From an uncultured Lachnospiraceae bacterium (GTDB lineage: Bacteria > Bacillota > Clostridia > Lachnospirales > Lachnospiraceae), in NCBI GenBank assembly GCA_910588125.1, contig CAJUPI010000009.1, positions 13,292 to 77,291 on the forward strand: a DNA stretch of 64,000 bases, read 5' to 3'. The position numbers were made by a program, and so were the translations under genes. Below the pieces are notes generated by a model. That model was not told the origin of the DNA, did not search any database, and worked only from the letters and a program-made list of their open reading frames with translations. Below are positions 28,159 to 38,600 of this stretch, piece by piece; the first letter of the stretch is position 1; each line of letters begins with the position of its first letter.

Positions 28159-30033
28159 TTAAAATATCACTTGTATTCCTGTCTCGTAAATCACATCTTC
28201 TGTCAACAGTTTTATGGAAAACTCTCCCTGAAGCCCGTTTTTATTGATAAAAACATCAACATTGCGAGGATCTTCCTTGATAAAGGTTCCCACACACATC
28301 GCCTCGAAATTCTTATTATTTGAAGATGTATTGACATAATATCTATGAACTTCTTGATTCCTGCCGCAAAGAAGAATCATTGCCAGCTCTCCTTTTTGGT
28401 AAGTCGCATTGATTAAAATTCTGTCCTCTTCTTCTGTAACCGACAATCCATAATGATCCGGCACCATTTCACCGGAATCCTTCGCCGGGACCTCCGTATC
28501 CACCTCCGATGTGACACTCATTTTCCCCAGCAGCTTCCCGGTTCCGGTTTCCATCACTTCCCCTGCATAATAAAAGGGAAGCTTTTCTGCCCGGAATGCA
28601 TTGGATGGCACCTGCAATTCATAGGCTACCTGATCATTAACGATCTCGCAGGTTATCGAATTTAAAACTGTATTCTCTCCCCCGTCCATACTCCCCAGCC
28701 CCTCCAGAGGCTTTCCGTCTTTATAGGCAATCCCACCGGAATGAACCATATATCTTCCGTCGCCATAATATTCTACATTACAGATATACGGCGAAAAGAA
28801 ATCAGCACCCCGTTCTTTTCCGTATTGCCAAATCTGCCGGATCGTTCTTTCCTTCCGGTCGATTTGATATTTTACCCCTCGGGAATAGCTTTGGCTGGCT
28901 GGCATATAGTTTTCTTTTTTCTTTGAGCGATAATGTCCATTATCAAACATCATAATGTCCCCGTCCGGGCAAACTACCACCCCATGCTGCTCATAAGACC
29001 ATTCGAAATCCTCTCCCACAGGAGTGAAAAAGTATTTTTCCACATAATCCGCCGGCCATCCGGCGGGATCTCCAATAATCCAGTTTAAGTTTCCGCTGTC
29101 ATAATCAATATTAATAACTGCATCCTGATGTCTCCCGGAAAGCGTTATGGAATTCGTTTTTTTATCATACCAGACTGCATTATTGTGGAACCAGTCATGT
29201 GCGCTTCCTGACCCGGAGTAGGTAGTTTCACTCGCATAGGGCAATACTTTTTTATAATCCCAGGTTTTTAAAATATCACCGGTTTGCCGGTCTACCAAAA
29301 CCAGCCAGTCTTCCACGGTTTGTCCGTCCGGCTCCTGAGAGAGCATCAGGATATTTCCATCCTCCATCTCAAACGTATCGTGATGGTATCCTCCCGGAAG
29401 TCGGAATTCTTTATATATTTTCCCATGGACCCCCATTTCGTAAACACCGCTTACATAATAGGGCAGACGAATCAACCGATCCGTTCCCGTCAATAGGTGG
29501 CCATTTTTCAGCCGTTTCAGATCAAAGGACACATTGATTGTCAAGTACCACCGAACATCTCCGTTATAATCACATGCCAGCGCATCTGCTTTCGATGTCT
29601 GTGTCAGGAAGATAACATTATCTCCCATATACTCCTTATTTCCCTTACATAATGTCGGACAAGGAACCTCATCAGGAAGTGGCTCTGTCTGGATCTTAAT
29701 TGTAGTGGCCTCTCCTCCCGAAAGCCGCAGCTCCACGGTATTCTCATAATCTGCATATAATCCATAAATAGGCAGGACATGTTTGGTAGAACGGGGAAAT
29801 ACATGAACGATATCTCCCTGCGGGTTCTTTCCCTTCACCGTTATCCGGATCTCCTGCGCCGTATCGGTATAAAATAAAACCAATGCCGTCAAGGGAGAAA
29901 TCAGATACGGATTTAACTGCACCAACGGATTCTTTGCCGTATAATTTCCTTTTTCCAATTGTTCCAAAAGCTCCGCTTCTCTTTTATTCTGTTGTATAAT
30001 CAGATGATCTTTTTTCTTATATTGAACAGCCAT
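28159..30033 (-). CDS. Arylsulfate sulfotransferase (ASST family), no signal peptide seen
   Basis: Transfers sulfate from one phenolic sulfate ester to another phenol without PAPS, by a sulfo-histidine intermediate. 624 aa, near the usual length. Beta-propeller repeats carry the family active-site pattern: His218 in YHHDTFEMEDGN, His283 in WFHNNAVWYD, Arg301 in SGRHQD (18 residues after His283, as in the E. coli enzyme) and probable nucleophile His350 in EQHGVVV. ATG 30033 lies 11 bases after GGAGG; no hydrophobic leader follows it (MAVQYKKKDHLIIQQ), so it would be cytosolic, unlike the periplasmic proteobacterial enzymes. Co-transcribed with the transporter 18 bp upstream. Confidence 0.88.
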   Translation of the reverse strand: MAVQYKKKDHLIIQQNKREAELLEQLEKGNYTAKNPLVQLNPYLISPLTALVLFYTDTAQEIRITVKGKNPQGDIVHVFPRSTKHVLPIYGLYADYENTVELRLSGGEATTIKIQTEPLPDEVPCPTLCKGNKEYMGDNVIFLTQTSKADALACDYNGDVRWYLTINVSFDLKRLKNGHLLTGTDRLIRLPYYVSGVYEMGVHGKIYKEFRLPGGYHHDTFEMEDGNILMLSQEPDGQTVEDWLVLVDRQTGDILKTWDYKKVLPYASETTYSGSGSAHDWFHNNAVWYDKKTNSITLSGRHQDAVINIDYDSGNLNWIIGDPAGWPADYVEKYFFTPVGEDFEWSYEQHGVVVCPDGDIMMFDNGHYRSKKKENYMPASQSYSRGVKYQIDRKERTIRQIWQYGKERGADFFSPYICNVEYYGDGRYMVHSGGIAYKDGKPLEGLGSMDGGENTVLNSITCEIVNDQVAYELQVPSNAFRAEKLPFYYAGEVMETGTGKLLGKMSVTSEVDTEVPAKDSGEMVPDHYGLSVTEEEDRILINATYQKGELAMILLCGRNQEVHRYYVNTSSNNKNFEAMCVGTFIKEDPRNVDVFINKNGLQGEFSIKLLTEDVIYETGIQVIF

Positions 30034-30051
30034 AGCTATCAAAACCTCCTT

Positions 30052-31458
30052 TTATTTTAAAAATCCGGTTATCGACCAGTAGGGATAAATAATCAAAATC
30101 AAAAAGATCAGGCTCAAAATGGTACGTGTGGTACAAAACTTAATCGCCTTCTTCATATCAAATACATCATAGCTGAACAAAATCAAAAACAGTGCCCATT
30201 CATAGGGGAAGAACAACTGCTCTACTCCCCATACAAAGCTAAACGTGGTCCCGACTACGCTCAATCCCAATTTTCCTGCAATCTCGATAAACAATGGGGT
30301 AAAAGCCGCCATACCGGCCAGTGGTGTCATCATTAAATCTACCGCCACTCCTGTTACCCAGGCAAATAAAATCAACCCCATATTTCCTACGTTCTGAAGC
30401 AAAGGCATAACCAGCTCGCTGACCAGTCCTGCTACTCCCACGGCATTGGACATGCTTCCGATAGACATGGTTGCCGCGACAAAAAACACCATAGGAAAAT
30501 TGACTTTTTTGATATCCTCTTCTTTTGCCACCTCAATCCCCGGAAAGAAACAGGCAATCACTGCCAATGTAAACAGCCACCCCGCATCAATATCAGAAAA
30601 TACCATTGCCAGCACCAGGCAAATCAAAATGATCAAAAATTTGATTTCTTTTTGTGTCATCTTTCCCAGTGCACGATATTTTTCCTCAAAAAAATCTTTT
30701 CCGTCTATCTGCACATCTTGCTTATATAAAAGCTTTATTGTGATAAGCAGCAATACGGTCCAGACAATCATAATGGGAAAATTGCTCACAAAATACTGCA
30801 TCCAGGTTACACTTTTTCCCGAATCCTTCAAGTAAGAATTGATTAACTGCAAATTCTCACTCGCAGACAGATAAATCCATGCCGGTGCGATCGCTGCTGC
30901 AAAACCGGCGAACATGATTCCGGCACCGGTAGCACTGTTCTTCGGTATTTTCAATGCTGTATAAATTCCATAGCACAATGCACAATAAAGAGCCACCCGC
31001 CCTGTCATATTGGGCACCAGCAATGCTATGATAATTCCGGATAATACAATACCGTTTACAATCCCCTTATAAGAACCTCCTGACTTCACAATAAAAAAAT
31101 ATGCAATTCTCTGCATCAAACCGCTTTTCTCAAAAATAACAGAAAGCGTAAGCCCGCCCAAAGACAACCACACTACGGATCCAGTCCAGGGCGACAAAAT
31201 CACATTGGCAGGCGCTACATTCCACAAAATTGCCCAGACAGTCAAAAGAAGTCCCGATACATAGACAGGAAGTAAATTAAATGCCCATGTCAAAATAGCC
31301 CAGGCAGTACACACAAAAAATTTACGCATTTCCAAAGAAACCGATTCCGATTGCGGAATTATCCCGTATAAGGCCAACGGTATGCCAATTGCTATCACCC
31401 ACTTGATAATTTTCCCATTATCCAAACGTTTCTCTTTCACTCTTTTCCCCTTTCTCAT
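30052..31458 (-). CDS. SLC13/DASS-type anion transporter
   Basis: Integral membrane carrier of 468 aa with about 11-12 helices. It resembles sodium-coupled divalent-anion or carboxylate transporters (VVWLSLGGLTLSVIFEKSGL, LLVPNMTGRVALYCAL, SVVGTTFSFVWGVEQLFFPYEWALFLILFS). First gene of the cluster; the next gene is the arylsulfate sulfotransferase, so the substrate may be a sulfated or carboxylated aromatic acid (inference). GGGGAAAAGAG-type ribosome site at about 31466. Confidence 0.82.
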   Translation of the reverse strand: MRKGKRVKEKRLDNGKIIKWVIAIGIPLALYGIIPQSESVSLEMRKFFVCTAWAILTWAFNLLPVYVSGLLLTVWAILWNVAPANVILSPWTGSVVWLSLGGLTLSVIFEKSGLMQRIAYFFIVKSGGSYKGIVNGIVLSGIIIALLVPNMTGRVALYCALCYGIYTALKIPKNSATGAGIMFAGFAAAIAPAWIYLSASENLQLINSYLKDSGKSVTWMQYFVSNFPIMIVWTVLLLITIKLLYKQDVQIDGKDFFEEKYRALGKMTQKEIKFLIILICLVLAMVFSDIDAGWLFTLAVIACFFPGIEVAKEEDIKKVNFPMVFFVAATMSIGSMSNAVGVAGLVSELVMPLLQNVGNMGLILFAWVTGVAVDLMMTPLAGMAAFTPLFIEIAGKLGLSVVGTTFSFVWGVEQLFFPYEWALFLILFSYDVFDMKKAIKFCTTRTILSLIFLILIIYPYWSITGFLK

Positions 31459-31479
31459 AAGAAACCACTTTCCATATTT

Positions 31480-31497
31480 ATATATTGGCCAATATAT
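31480..31497. promoter_or_regulatory. Perfect 18-bp palindrome upstream of the anion transporter
   Basis: ATATATTGGCCAATATAT, centred about 30 bp before the ATG. A symmetric site at this position would overlap the transcript start or leader and could be an operator. It shares TATATTGG with the motif at 31542 and 26811. Confidence 0.5.
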
Positions 31498-31541
31498 GTT
31501 TTGAATATTTACTCTTATATTTTAAACGTTTTGCCTTTTAT

Positions 31542-31562
31542 AGTAAATGTGTTTATATTTGG
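31542..31562. promoter_or_regulatory. Candidate regulator-binding motif upstream of the anion transporter
   Basis: AGTAAATGTGTTTATATTTGG, the partner of the motif at 26811-26830. It lies about 85 bp before the start codon, a usual place for an AraC-type activator. The remaining 31563-31682 stretch is AT-rich and shows nothing else I can name. Confidence 0.5.
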
Positions 31563-31682
31563 TATCTTTGTGGTTATATGAATCGTTATTATTGCTTTTA
31601 TAAAAATACTTTGTGCTTATGTTATTTTACTAACAATACCCTTTGATGTTTTCTGAAAAATAAAAAGGTGCCGTCCCCCGGC

Positions 31683-31764
31683 AATGTCATTTAATTAATT
31701 TTCTCAGAAGGTACGCCATGAAAAAAGGATCCCCCTGCCACCCAACCGGGCCACAGGGAGATCC
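31683..31764 (-). terminator. rpoC terminator built on a repeat-family end
   Basis: On the minus strand, GGATCTCCCTG and CAGGGGGATCC form the stem and TTTTTT follows (31721-31726). The sequence then runs straight into CATGGCGTACCTTCTGAGA and AATGACATT, the conserved end of the palindromic repeat family (31683-31720). No second family end is visible on the rpoC side. Confidence 0.85.
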
Positions 31765-31772
31765 CTTGCTAT

Positions 31773-34700
31773 TTATTCTTCTACAAGTTTTTCGAAATCG
31801 TCTTCGGATTCGCTCACATCATCCGTTTCTTCCGGATCCATCAGCTCATCTTCCTCCTCCGGATCCTCATTTTCATCAATATCAAATACTTCCGGAGCTT
31901 CGTCCATGATTTCATCCTCGGCGAGGATAATCTCATCTTCGTCGTCTCCCAACACGATTTCGTCATCCATGGCAAAATCTGTATCCAATTTCACCGAACG
32001 ATAACGTTTCATACCCGTACCGGCCGGAATCAATTTACCTATCAATACGTTCTCCTTTAAACCAATCAGGTGATCCACCTTGCCATTGATCGCCGCTTCC
32101 GTCAGGACCTTGGTAGTTTCCTGGAAAGATGCCGCTGACAGGAAAGAATCCGTAGCCAGAGAAGCCTTGGTGATACCCAGCATCACCTGCTTGCCTTCTG
32201 CCGGGATCTTGCCATCGGCAATCAGCGCCTCGTTCATCTCATTGAAATCCAACACATCCATGGAAGTACCCGGCAATACATCACTGTCGCCGCTCTCTTC
32301 AATCTTGATCTTCTTTAACATCTGATGAACAATCATCTCCACATGCTTATCGTTGATCTCCACGCCTTGAAGACGGTACACCCGCTGTACCTCACGGATC
32401 ATGTAATCCTGTACGGCGCGGACACCCTTGATCTTTAAGATATCATGAGGGTTGACGCTTCCTTCTGTCAGCTCGTCACCAGCCTCGATCACCTGTTCAT
32501 CCTGAACCTTCATTCGGGAACCATAAGGAATCAGATAGGTCTTGGAATTGCCGGTCTCCGTATCTGTCACCACGATCTCCCGTTTTTTCTTTGTATCCTT
32601 GATCGTTACCACACCGCCGAATTCGGAGATAATCGCCAGGCCCTTGGGCTTTCTGGCCTCAAACAGCTCCTCGACACGGGGAAGACCTTGAGTGATGTCA
32701 CCGCCGGCCACACCGCCGGTATGGAAGGTACGCATGGTCAGCTGTGTTCCCGGTTCACCAATCGACTGGGCAGCAATGATACCGACTGCCTCACCTACCT
32801 GAACCGGCTGTCCGGTAGCCATGTTGGCTCCATAGCATTTCGCACAGATTCCCACATGAGACTTACAGGTAAGGACTGTCCGGATTTTTACCGAATCCCG
32901 TCCCAGCTTTTCCAATACTCTCATCACATCCGCCGCCCGTCTGGGAGTACACATATGATTCGCTTTCACTACCACCTCGCCGGTATCCGGATCCGTGATC
33001 GTCTCAGCAATGTAGCGGCCGGTAATCCTCTCCTGCAGGCTCTCGATCGTCTCCTTGCCGTCGGCAAATGCCTTAATCTCCATAAACGGAATATCCTTGC
33101 CCTCGCAGCAATCCACCTCACGGACAATCATATCCTGAGATACATCCACCAGACGGCGGGTCAGATAACCCGAGTCTGCCGTACGAAGCGCCGTATCCGA
33201 AAGCCCTTTTCTCGCGCCATGGGCCGAGATAAAATACTCCAGTACGTCGAGTCCCTCACGGAAATTAGACTTGATCGGAAGCTCGATGGTATGGCCGGTC
33301 GTATCTGCCATCAGTCCACGCATGCCGGCAAGCTGCTTGATCTGCTTATCCGAACCACGGGCTCCCGAATCCGCCATCATATAAATGTTGTTATACTTAT
33401 CCAGGCCGCTGAGCAGATCATGTGTAAGCTGGTCGTCTGTATTCTTCCATGTCTCAATCACTTCTTTATAGCGCTCTTCCTCCGTGATCAGTCCGCGGCG
33501 GTAGTTCTTGGCAATCTTATCTACGGTTGCCTGCGCATCGGCAATCAGCTTCGGCTTTGACTCCGGCACCGTCATATCCGAAATGGATACGGTCATCGCC
33601 GCCCGGGTCGAATACTTATATCCAATCGCCTTGATATCATCCAATGTGATGGCTGCCTGCGTGGCGCCGTGCACATTAAACACCTTTTCCAGAATCTGCT
33701 TTAACTGCTTCTTCCCTACATGGAAATCCACTTCCAGCTTTAGCATATTCTCTTCCTGGCTCCGGTCTACAAAGCCCAGATCCTGAGGCACAATCTCATT
33801 GAAAATAAAACGGCCCACCGTGGACTCTACGATTCCGCTCCTGACCGTACCGTCCTCCATCGTCTGCTCCATCCGGGCCTTAATCCGGGAATGCAAAGTC
33901 ACAACCCCATTCTCATAAGCCAGAATCGCCTCGTTGACGCTCTTAAAGGCTTTGCCCTCTCCCTTGCTGCCCGGGCGCTCCTGTGTCAGATAATAGATAC
34001 CCAAGACCATATCCTGGGACGGAACAGCCACCAGCCCGCCGTCAGAAGGCTTTAAAAGATTATTCGGCGAGAGCAAAAGGAAACGGCACTCCGCCTGCGC
34101 CTCCACCGAGAGCGGCAGGTGCACAGCCATCTGATCACCGTCAAAATCTGCGTTGAACGCCGTGCATACCAGGGGATGCAGCTTAATCGCCTTACCTTCC
34201 ACCAGAATCGGTTCAAACGCCTGAATTCCCAGACGGTGCAGGGTAGGCGCACGGTTCAGCATTACCGGATGCTCCTTGATAACCTCCTCCAGCACATCCC
34301 ATACCTCGGACTGCAAGCGCTCCACCATCTTTTTTGCGCTCTTGATGTTGTGTGCCGTACCGTTCTGTACCAGCTCCTTCATCACAAACGGCTTAAACAG
34401 CTCAATCGCCATCTCCTTGGGCAGACCGCACTGATAGATCTTCAGCTCCGGTCCCACCACAATAACCGAACGGCCGGAATAATCCACACGCTTCCCCAAA
34501 AGATTCTGGCGGAAACGTCCCTGCTTTCCTTTCAGCATATCAGAAATGGACTTCAAGGCACGATTGCCGGGTCCTGTCACCGGACGGCCCCGCCGTCCAT
34601 TATCGATCAGAGCATCCACCGCTTCCTGCAACATCCGCTTTTCATTGCGGACGATGATATCCGGCGCTCCCAGCTCCAGAAGCCTGGCCAAACGGTTATT

Positions 34701-35513
34701 GCGGTTGATAATTCTCCGGTACAGATCATTTAAATCCGAGGTTGCAAAACGGCCGCCGTCCAATTGTACCATCGGACGGATATCGGGCGGAATCACCGGG
34801 ATCACCGTCATGATCATCCACTCCGGCTTATTGCCGGAATTGCGGAACGCTTCCACAACCTCCAGGCGCTTGATGATGCGGGCGCGCTTCTGGCCGCTGG
34901 AATCCCGCAGCTCCTTGCGCAGCATCTCGGAATCTTTTTCCAGATCAATCGCCTGTAAGAGCTCAAGCACCGCCTCAGCACCCATACCTACCCGAAAGGC
35001 GCCATATCCCCATTTTTCTATCTCCTCCCGATATTCCTTCTCTGAGAGGACCTGCTTATATTGCAGGCTGGTCTGGCCTTTATCCAAAACAATATAGGAT
35101 GCAAAATACAATACCTTCTCCAGCACCCGCGGAGAAATATCCAAAATCAGTCCCATACGGCTGGGGATTCCCTTAAAATACCAGATATGGGACACGGGAG
35201 CCGCCAGGTCAATGTGGCCGATACGCTCTCTGCGGACACTGGATTTTGTCACTTCTACGCCACAGCGATCACAGATCACGCCTTTATAACGGATCTTCTT
35301 ATACTTGCCGCAATGGCACTCCCAGTCCTTGCTGGGGCCAAATATCCTCTCGCAGAACAAACCATCACGCTCCGGCTTCAGAGTCCGGTAATTGATAGTC
35401 TCTGGCTTTTTCACTTCGCCATGGGACCACTCCAGAATCTTCTCTGGAGAAGCAAGGCCAATCTTAATGGCATCGAATGTCAACGGCTGATAAGTTTCAT
35501 TTGTCTCTGGCAT
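31773..35513 (-). CDS. rpoC: RNA polymerase beta' subunit
   Basis: Catalytic subunit of RNA polymerase, 1,246 aa. The N-terminal zinc ribbon (CHCGKYKKIRYKGVICDRCG), the catalytic Mg-binding loop NADFDGDQMAVH, the bridge/trigger region (TQLTMRTFHTGGVAGGDITQGLPRVEELFEAR) and the second zinc site (TCKSHVGICAKCYGAN) are all present. The last 60 residues are strongly acidic. ATG 35513, 88 bp after rpoB. Unlike the common order, no rpsL or fusA follows within the window. Confidence 0.99.
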   Translation of the reverse strand: MPETNETYQPLTFDAIKIGLASPEKILEWSHGEVKKPETINYRTLKPERDGLFCERIFGPSKDWECHCGKYKKIRYKGVICDRCGVEVTKSSVRRERIGHIDLAAPVSHIWYFKGIPSRMGLILDISPRVLEKVLYFASYIVLDKGQTSLQYKQVLSEKEYREEIEKWGYGAFRVGMGAEAVLELLQAIDLEKDSEMLRKELRDSSGQKRARIIKRLEVVEAFRNSGNKPEWMIMTVIPVIPPDIRPMVQLDGGRFATSDLNDLYRRIINRNNRLARLLELGAPDIIVRNEKRMLQEAVDALIDNGRRGRPVTGPGNRALKSISDMLKGKQGRFRQNLLGKRVDYSGRSVIVVGPELKIYQCGLPKEMAIELFKPFVMKELVQNGTAHNIKSAKKMVERLQSEVWDVLEEVIKEHPVMLNRAPTLHRLGIQAFEPILVEGKAIKLHPLVCTAFNADFDGDQMAVHLPLSVEAQAECRFLLLSPNNLLKPSDGGLVAVPSQDMVLGIYYLTQERPGSKGEGKAFKSVNEAILAYENGVVTLHSRIKARMEQTMEDGTVRSGIVESTVGRFIFNEIVPQDLGFVDRSQEENMLKLEVDFHVGKKQLKQILEKVFNVHGATQAAITLDDIKAIGYKYSTRAAMTVSISDMTVPESKPKLIADAQATVDKIAKNYRRGLITEEERYKEVIETWKNTDDQLTHDLLSGLDKYNNIYMMADSGARGSDKQIKQLAGMRGLMADTTGHTIELPIKSNFREGLDVLEYFISAHGARKGLSDTALRTADSGYLTRRLVDVSQDMIVREVDCCEGKDIPFMEIKAFADGKETIESLQERITGRYIAETITDPDTGEVVVKANHMCTPRRAADVMRVLEKLGRDSVKIRTVLTCKSHVGICAKCYGANMATGQPVQVGEAVGIIAAQSIGEPGTQLTMRTFHTGGVAGGDITQGLPRVEELFEARKPKGLAIISEFGGVVTIKDTKKKREIVVTDTETGNSKTYLIPYGSRMKVQDEQVIEAGDELTEGSVNPHDILKIKGVRAVQDYMIREVQRVYRLQGVEINDKHVEMIVHQMLKKIKIEESGDSDVLPGTSMDVLDFNEMNEALIADGKIPAEGKQVMLGITKASLATDSFLSAASFQETTKVLTEAAINGKVDHLIGLKENVLIGKLIPAGTGMKRYRSVKLDTDFAMDDEIVLGDDEDEIILAEDEIMDEAPEVFDIDENEDPEEEDELMDPEETDDVSESEDDFEKLVEE

Positions 35514-35601
35514 GAACGATACTCCTCTCTATATATTTCCACTGCCCCGTCACGCCTCTTTTTCTGTACAAAGACACATAAAAGGGCAGCAGGCAAAAAT
35601 C

Positions 35602-38600
35602 CTATTCTTCATCCGAAGGCTCATCGAAATCGGAGTCATCTTCATAGTCATCAAAATCGCTGTCATCGCCATCCAAATCATCGGCGGTGTCCACATCCAC
35701 CAGCTCTCCGTCAGAGAACTCCTGTTGCTGATAACCATAATTCTCGAAGGATTCCTCCTGGCGGAAGCCGCGATCTCCCTCAATGATCGAACGCAGGTCG
35801 GTATCACTGTAATCGATATTCTCGCCGATCTCCACCTCCGTGTTATCATCCCGCAGCACCCGCACGTCCAGACAAAGGGACTGCAGCTCCTTCAACAGTA
35901 CCTTAAACGACTCCGGAATCCCCGATTCCGGAATGTTCTCACCTTTAATAATCGCTTCATAGGTCTTCACGCGTCCCACCACATCATCGGACTTGACCGT
36001 CAGAATCTCCTGCAAGGTGTAGGAAGCACCATAAGCCTCCAGAGCCCACACCTCCATCTCGCCGAAACGCTGTCCGCCAAACTGGGCTTTTCCTCCCAAC
36101 GGCTGCTGCGTCACCAGAGAATAAGGGCCGGTAGAGCGGGCATGAATCTTATCGTCCACCAGATGATGAAGCTTCAGATAATGCATGTGGCCAATCGTAA
36201 CCGGACTGTCAAAATATTCTCCGGTACGGCCGTCACGCAGATGGACCTTTCCGTCACGGTTGATCTGTACGCCCTTCCACAGCTCCCGGTGTTCCAGATG
36301 GCTGCCCAGATAATCCATCACTTCCGGCTTCAGTGTATCTTTATATTTTTCCGTAAAATTTTCCCAGGATATATTCACATAATCATTTGCCACATCCAGG
36401 GTATCCATAATATCAAGCTCGTCGGCGCCGTCAAATACCGGCGTTGCGATATTAAATCCCAGTGCTTTGGCAGCAAGGCTCAAATGGATCTCCAGCACCT
36501 GTCCGATATTCATACGGGACGGCACGCCCAAAGGATTCAGCACAATGTCCAACGGACGACCATTCGGCAAAAATGGCATATCCTCCACCGGCAGCACACG
36601 GGAAACCACGCCCTTGTTTCCATGACGTCCCGCCATCTTGTCACCTACCGATATCTTACGTTTCTGGGCGATATAGATACGGACAGTCTCATTGACACCC
36701 GGGGACAGCTCATCACCGTTTTCTCTGGTAAACACCTTGGCATCCACAATAATGCCGTACGCACCATGAGGCACTTTCAGGGACGTGTCCCTGACTTCTC
36801 TCGCCTTCTCGCCAAAAATAGCCCGCAAAAGCCGTTCCTCCGCAGTCAGCTCCGTCTCTCCCTTCGGAGTCACCTTACCGACCAGAATATCTCCGGCGCG
36901 GACCTCCGCGCCGATACGGATAATGCCTCTTTCATCCAGATCCTTTAAGGCATCGTCTCCGACACCCGGCACATCGCGGGTGATTTCTTCCGGTCCCAGC
37001 TTGGTATCGCGCGCCTCCGCCTCATATTCCTCAATATGCACGGATGTGTAGACATCCTCCTGTACCAAACGCTCCGACAAAAGCACGGCGTCTTCGTAGT
37101 TATAGCCCTCCCAGGTCATAAATCCGATCAATGGATTCTTGCCCAGGGCAATCTCACCGTTCTGCGTGGACGGGCCATCCGCAATCACATCACCGGCCGC
37201 CACCCGATCTCCCTTATAGACGATCGGCTTCTGGTTATAGCAGTTGGACTGGTTACTTCTCTTAAACTTAGTCAGATGGTAGACTTCCCGGTTTCCGTTG
37301 TCATCTCTGCGAATAATAATCTCATTGCTCGCCGAGCGCTCCACAACACCGGCATGATTGGCCAGCACGCAGACACCGGAGTCCACCGCTGCCTTTGCCT
37401 CGATACCCGTACCCACCACCGGCGCCTCCGTCTTCAAAAGCGGCACCGCCTGACGCTGCATGTTCGAACCCATCAGCGCACGGTTCGCATCGTCGTTCTC
37501 CAAAAACGGAATCATGGAGGTCGCCACCGAGAACACCATCTTCGGGGAAACGTCCATCAAATCAATCGTGCTTCTCTGGAAGGAAGATGTCTCCTCCCGG
37601 AAACGCCCGGAAACATTGTTCCGCACAAAATGGCCCTCTTCGTCCAGCGGCTCATTCGCCTGTGCCACGATGAAGTTGTCCTCCTCGTCGGCAGTCAGAT
37701 ATACTACCTCGTCAGTGACCACCGGATTCATCCGATCCGTCTTATCCACCACCCGGTAAGGCGCCTCGATAAACCCATACGGATTAACCCGGGCATACGT
37801 TGCCAGGGAGTTGATCAGGCCAATGTTCGGACCCTCAGGCGTCTCGATCGGGCACATCCGGCCATAATGCGTGTAATGCACGTCGCGAACCTCAAATCCT
37901 GCACGCTCTCTGGAAAGTCCGCCAGGCCCCAGGGCAGAAAGACGCCGCTTATGGGTCAGCTCCGCCAGCGGATTATTCTGATCCATAAACTGGGACAGCT
38001 GAGAACTCCCGAAAAATTCTTTTACTGCTGCCGTCACCGGCTTAATATTGATCAGGGACTGGGGAGTAATCCCGTCCATATCCTGAGTAGTCATCCGCTC
38101 CCGCACCACACGCTCCATGCGGGACAATCCGATGCGGTACTGATTCTGCAATAATTCTCCTACTGCGCGAATCCGCCGGTTGCCCAGGTGATCGATGTCA
38201 TCAGCAGTGCCGATAGCTCCCTCCAGATGCATATTATAATTGATAGAAGCAATGATATCTTCTTTCGTAATGTGCTTGGGGATCAGCTCTCCGGCATTTC
38301 GCCGCACCAGCTCCTTAAGCGCCTCCGGATCCCCGCCAGCTTCTTCCAGAATAGTTTTCAAAACCGGGTAATATACTAATTCCGTAATCCCCGCTTCCTC
38401 CGGATCAAAGTCCACATAGCTTGCCAGATCCACCATCATATTGGACAGCACTTTATAATTGCGGTCCGGACCCTGAATATAGACGAAAGGCACTCCGGCA
38501 TTTTGGATCGCCTCTGCCTGTTCTTTTTCAAGCACGGCGCCCGCCTGGGCCAATACCTCTCCGGTCTCGGTATCTACCACATCCTCCGCCAGGGTCTGCC

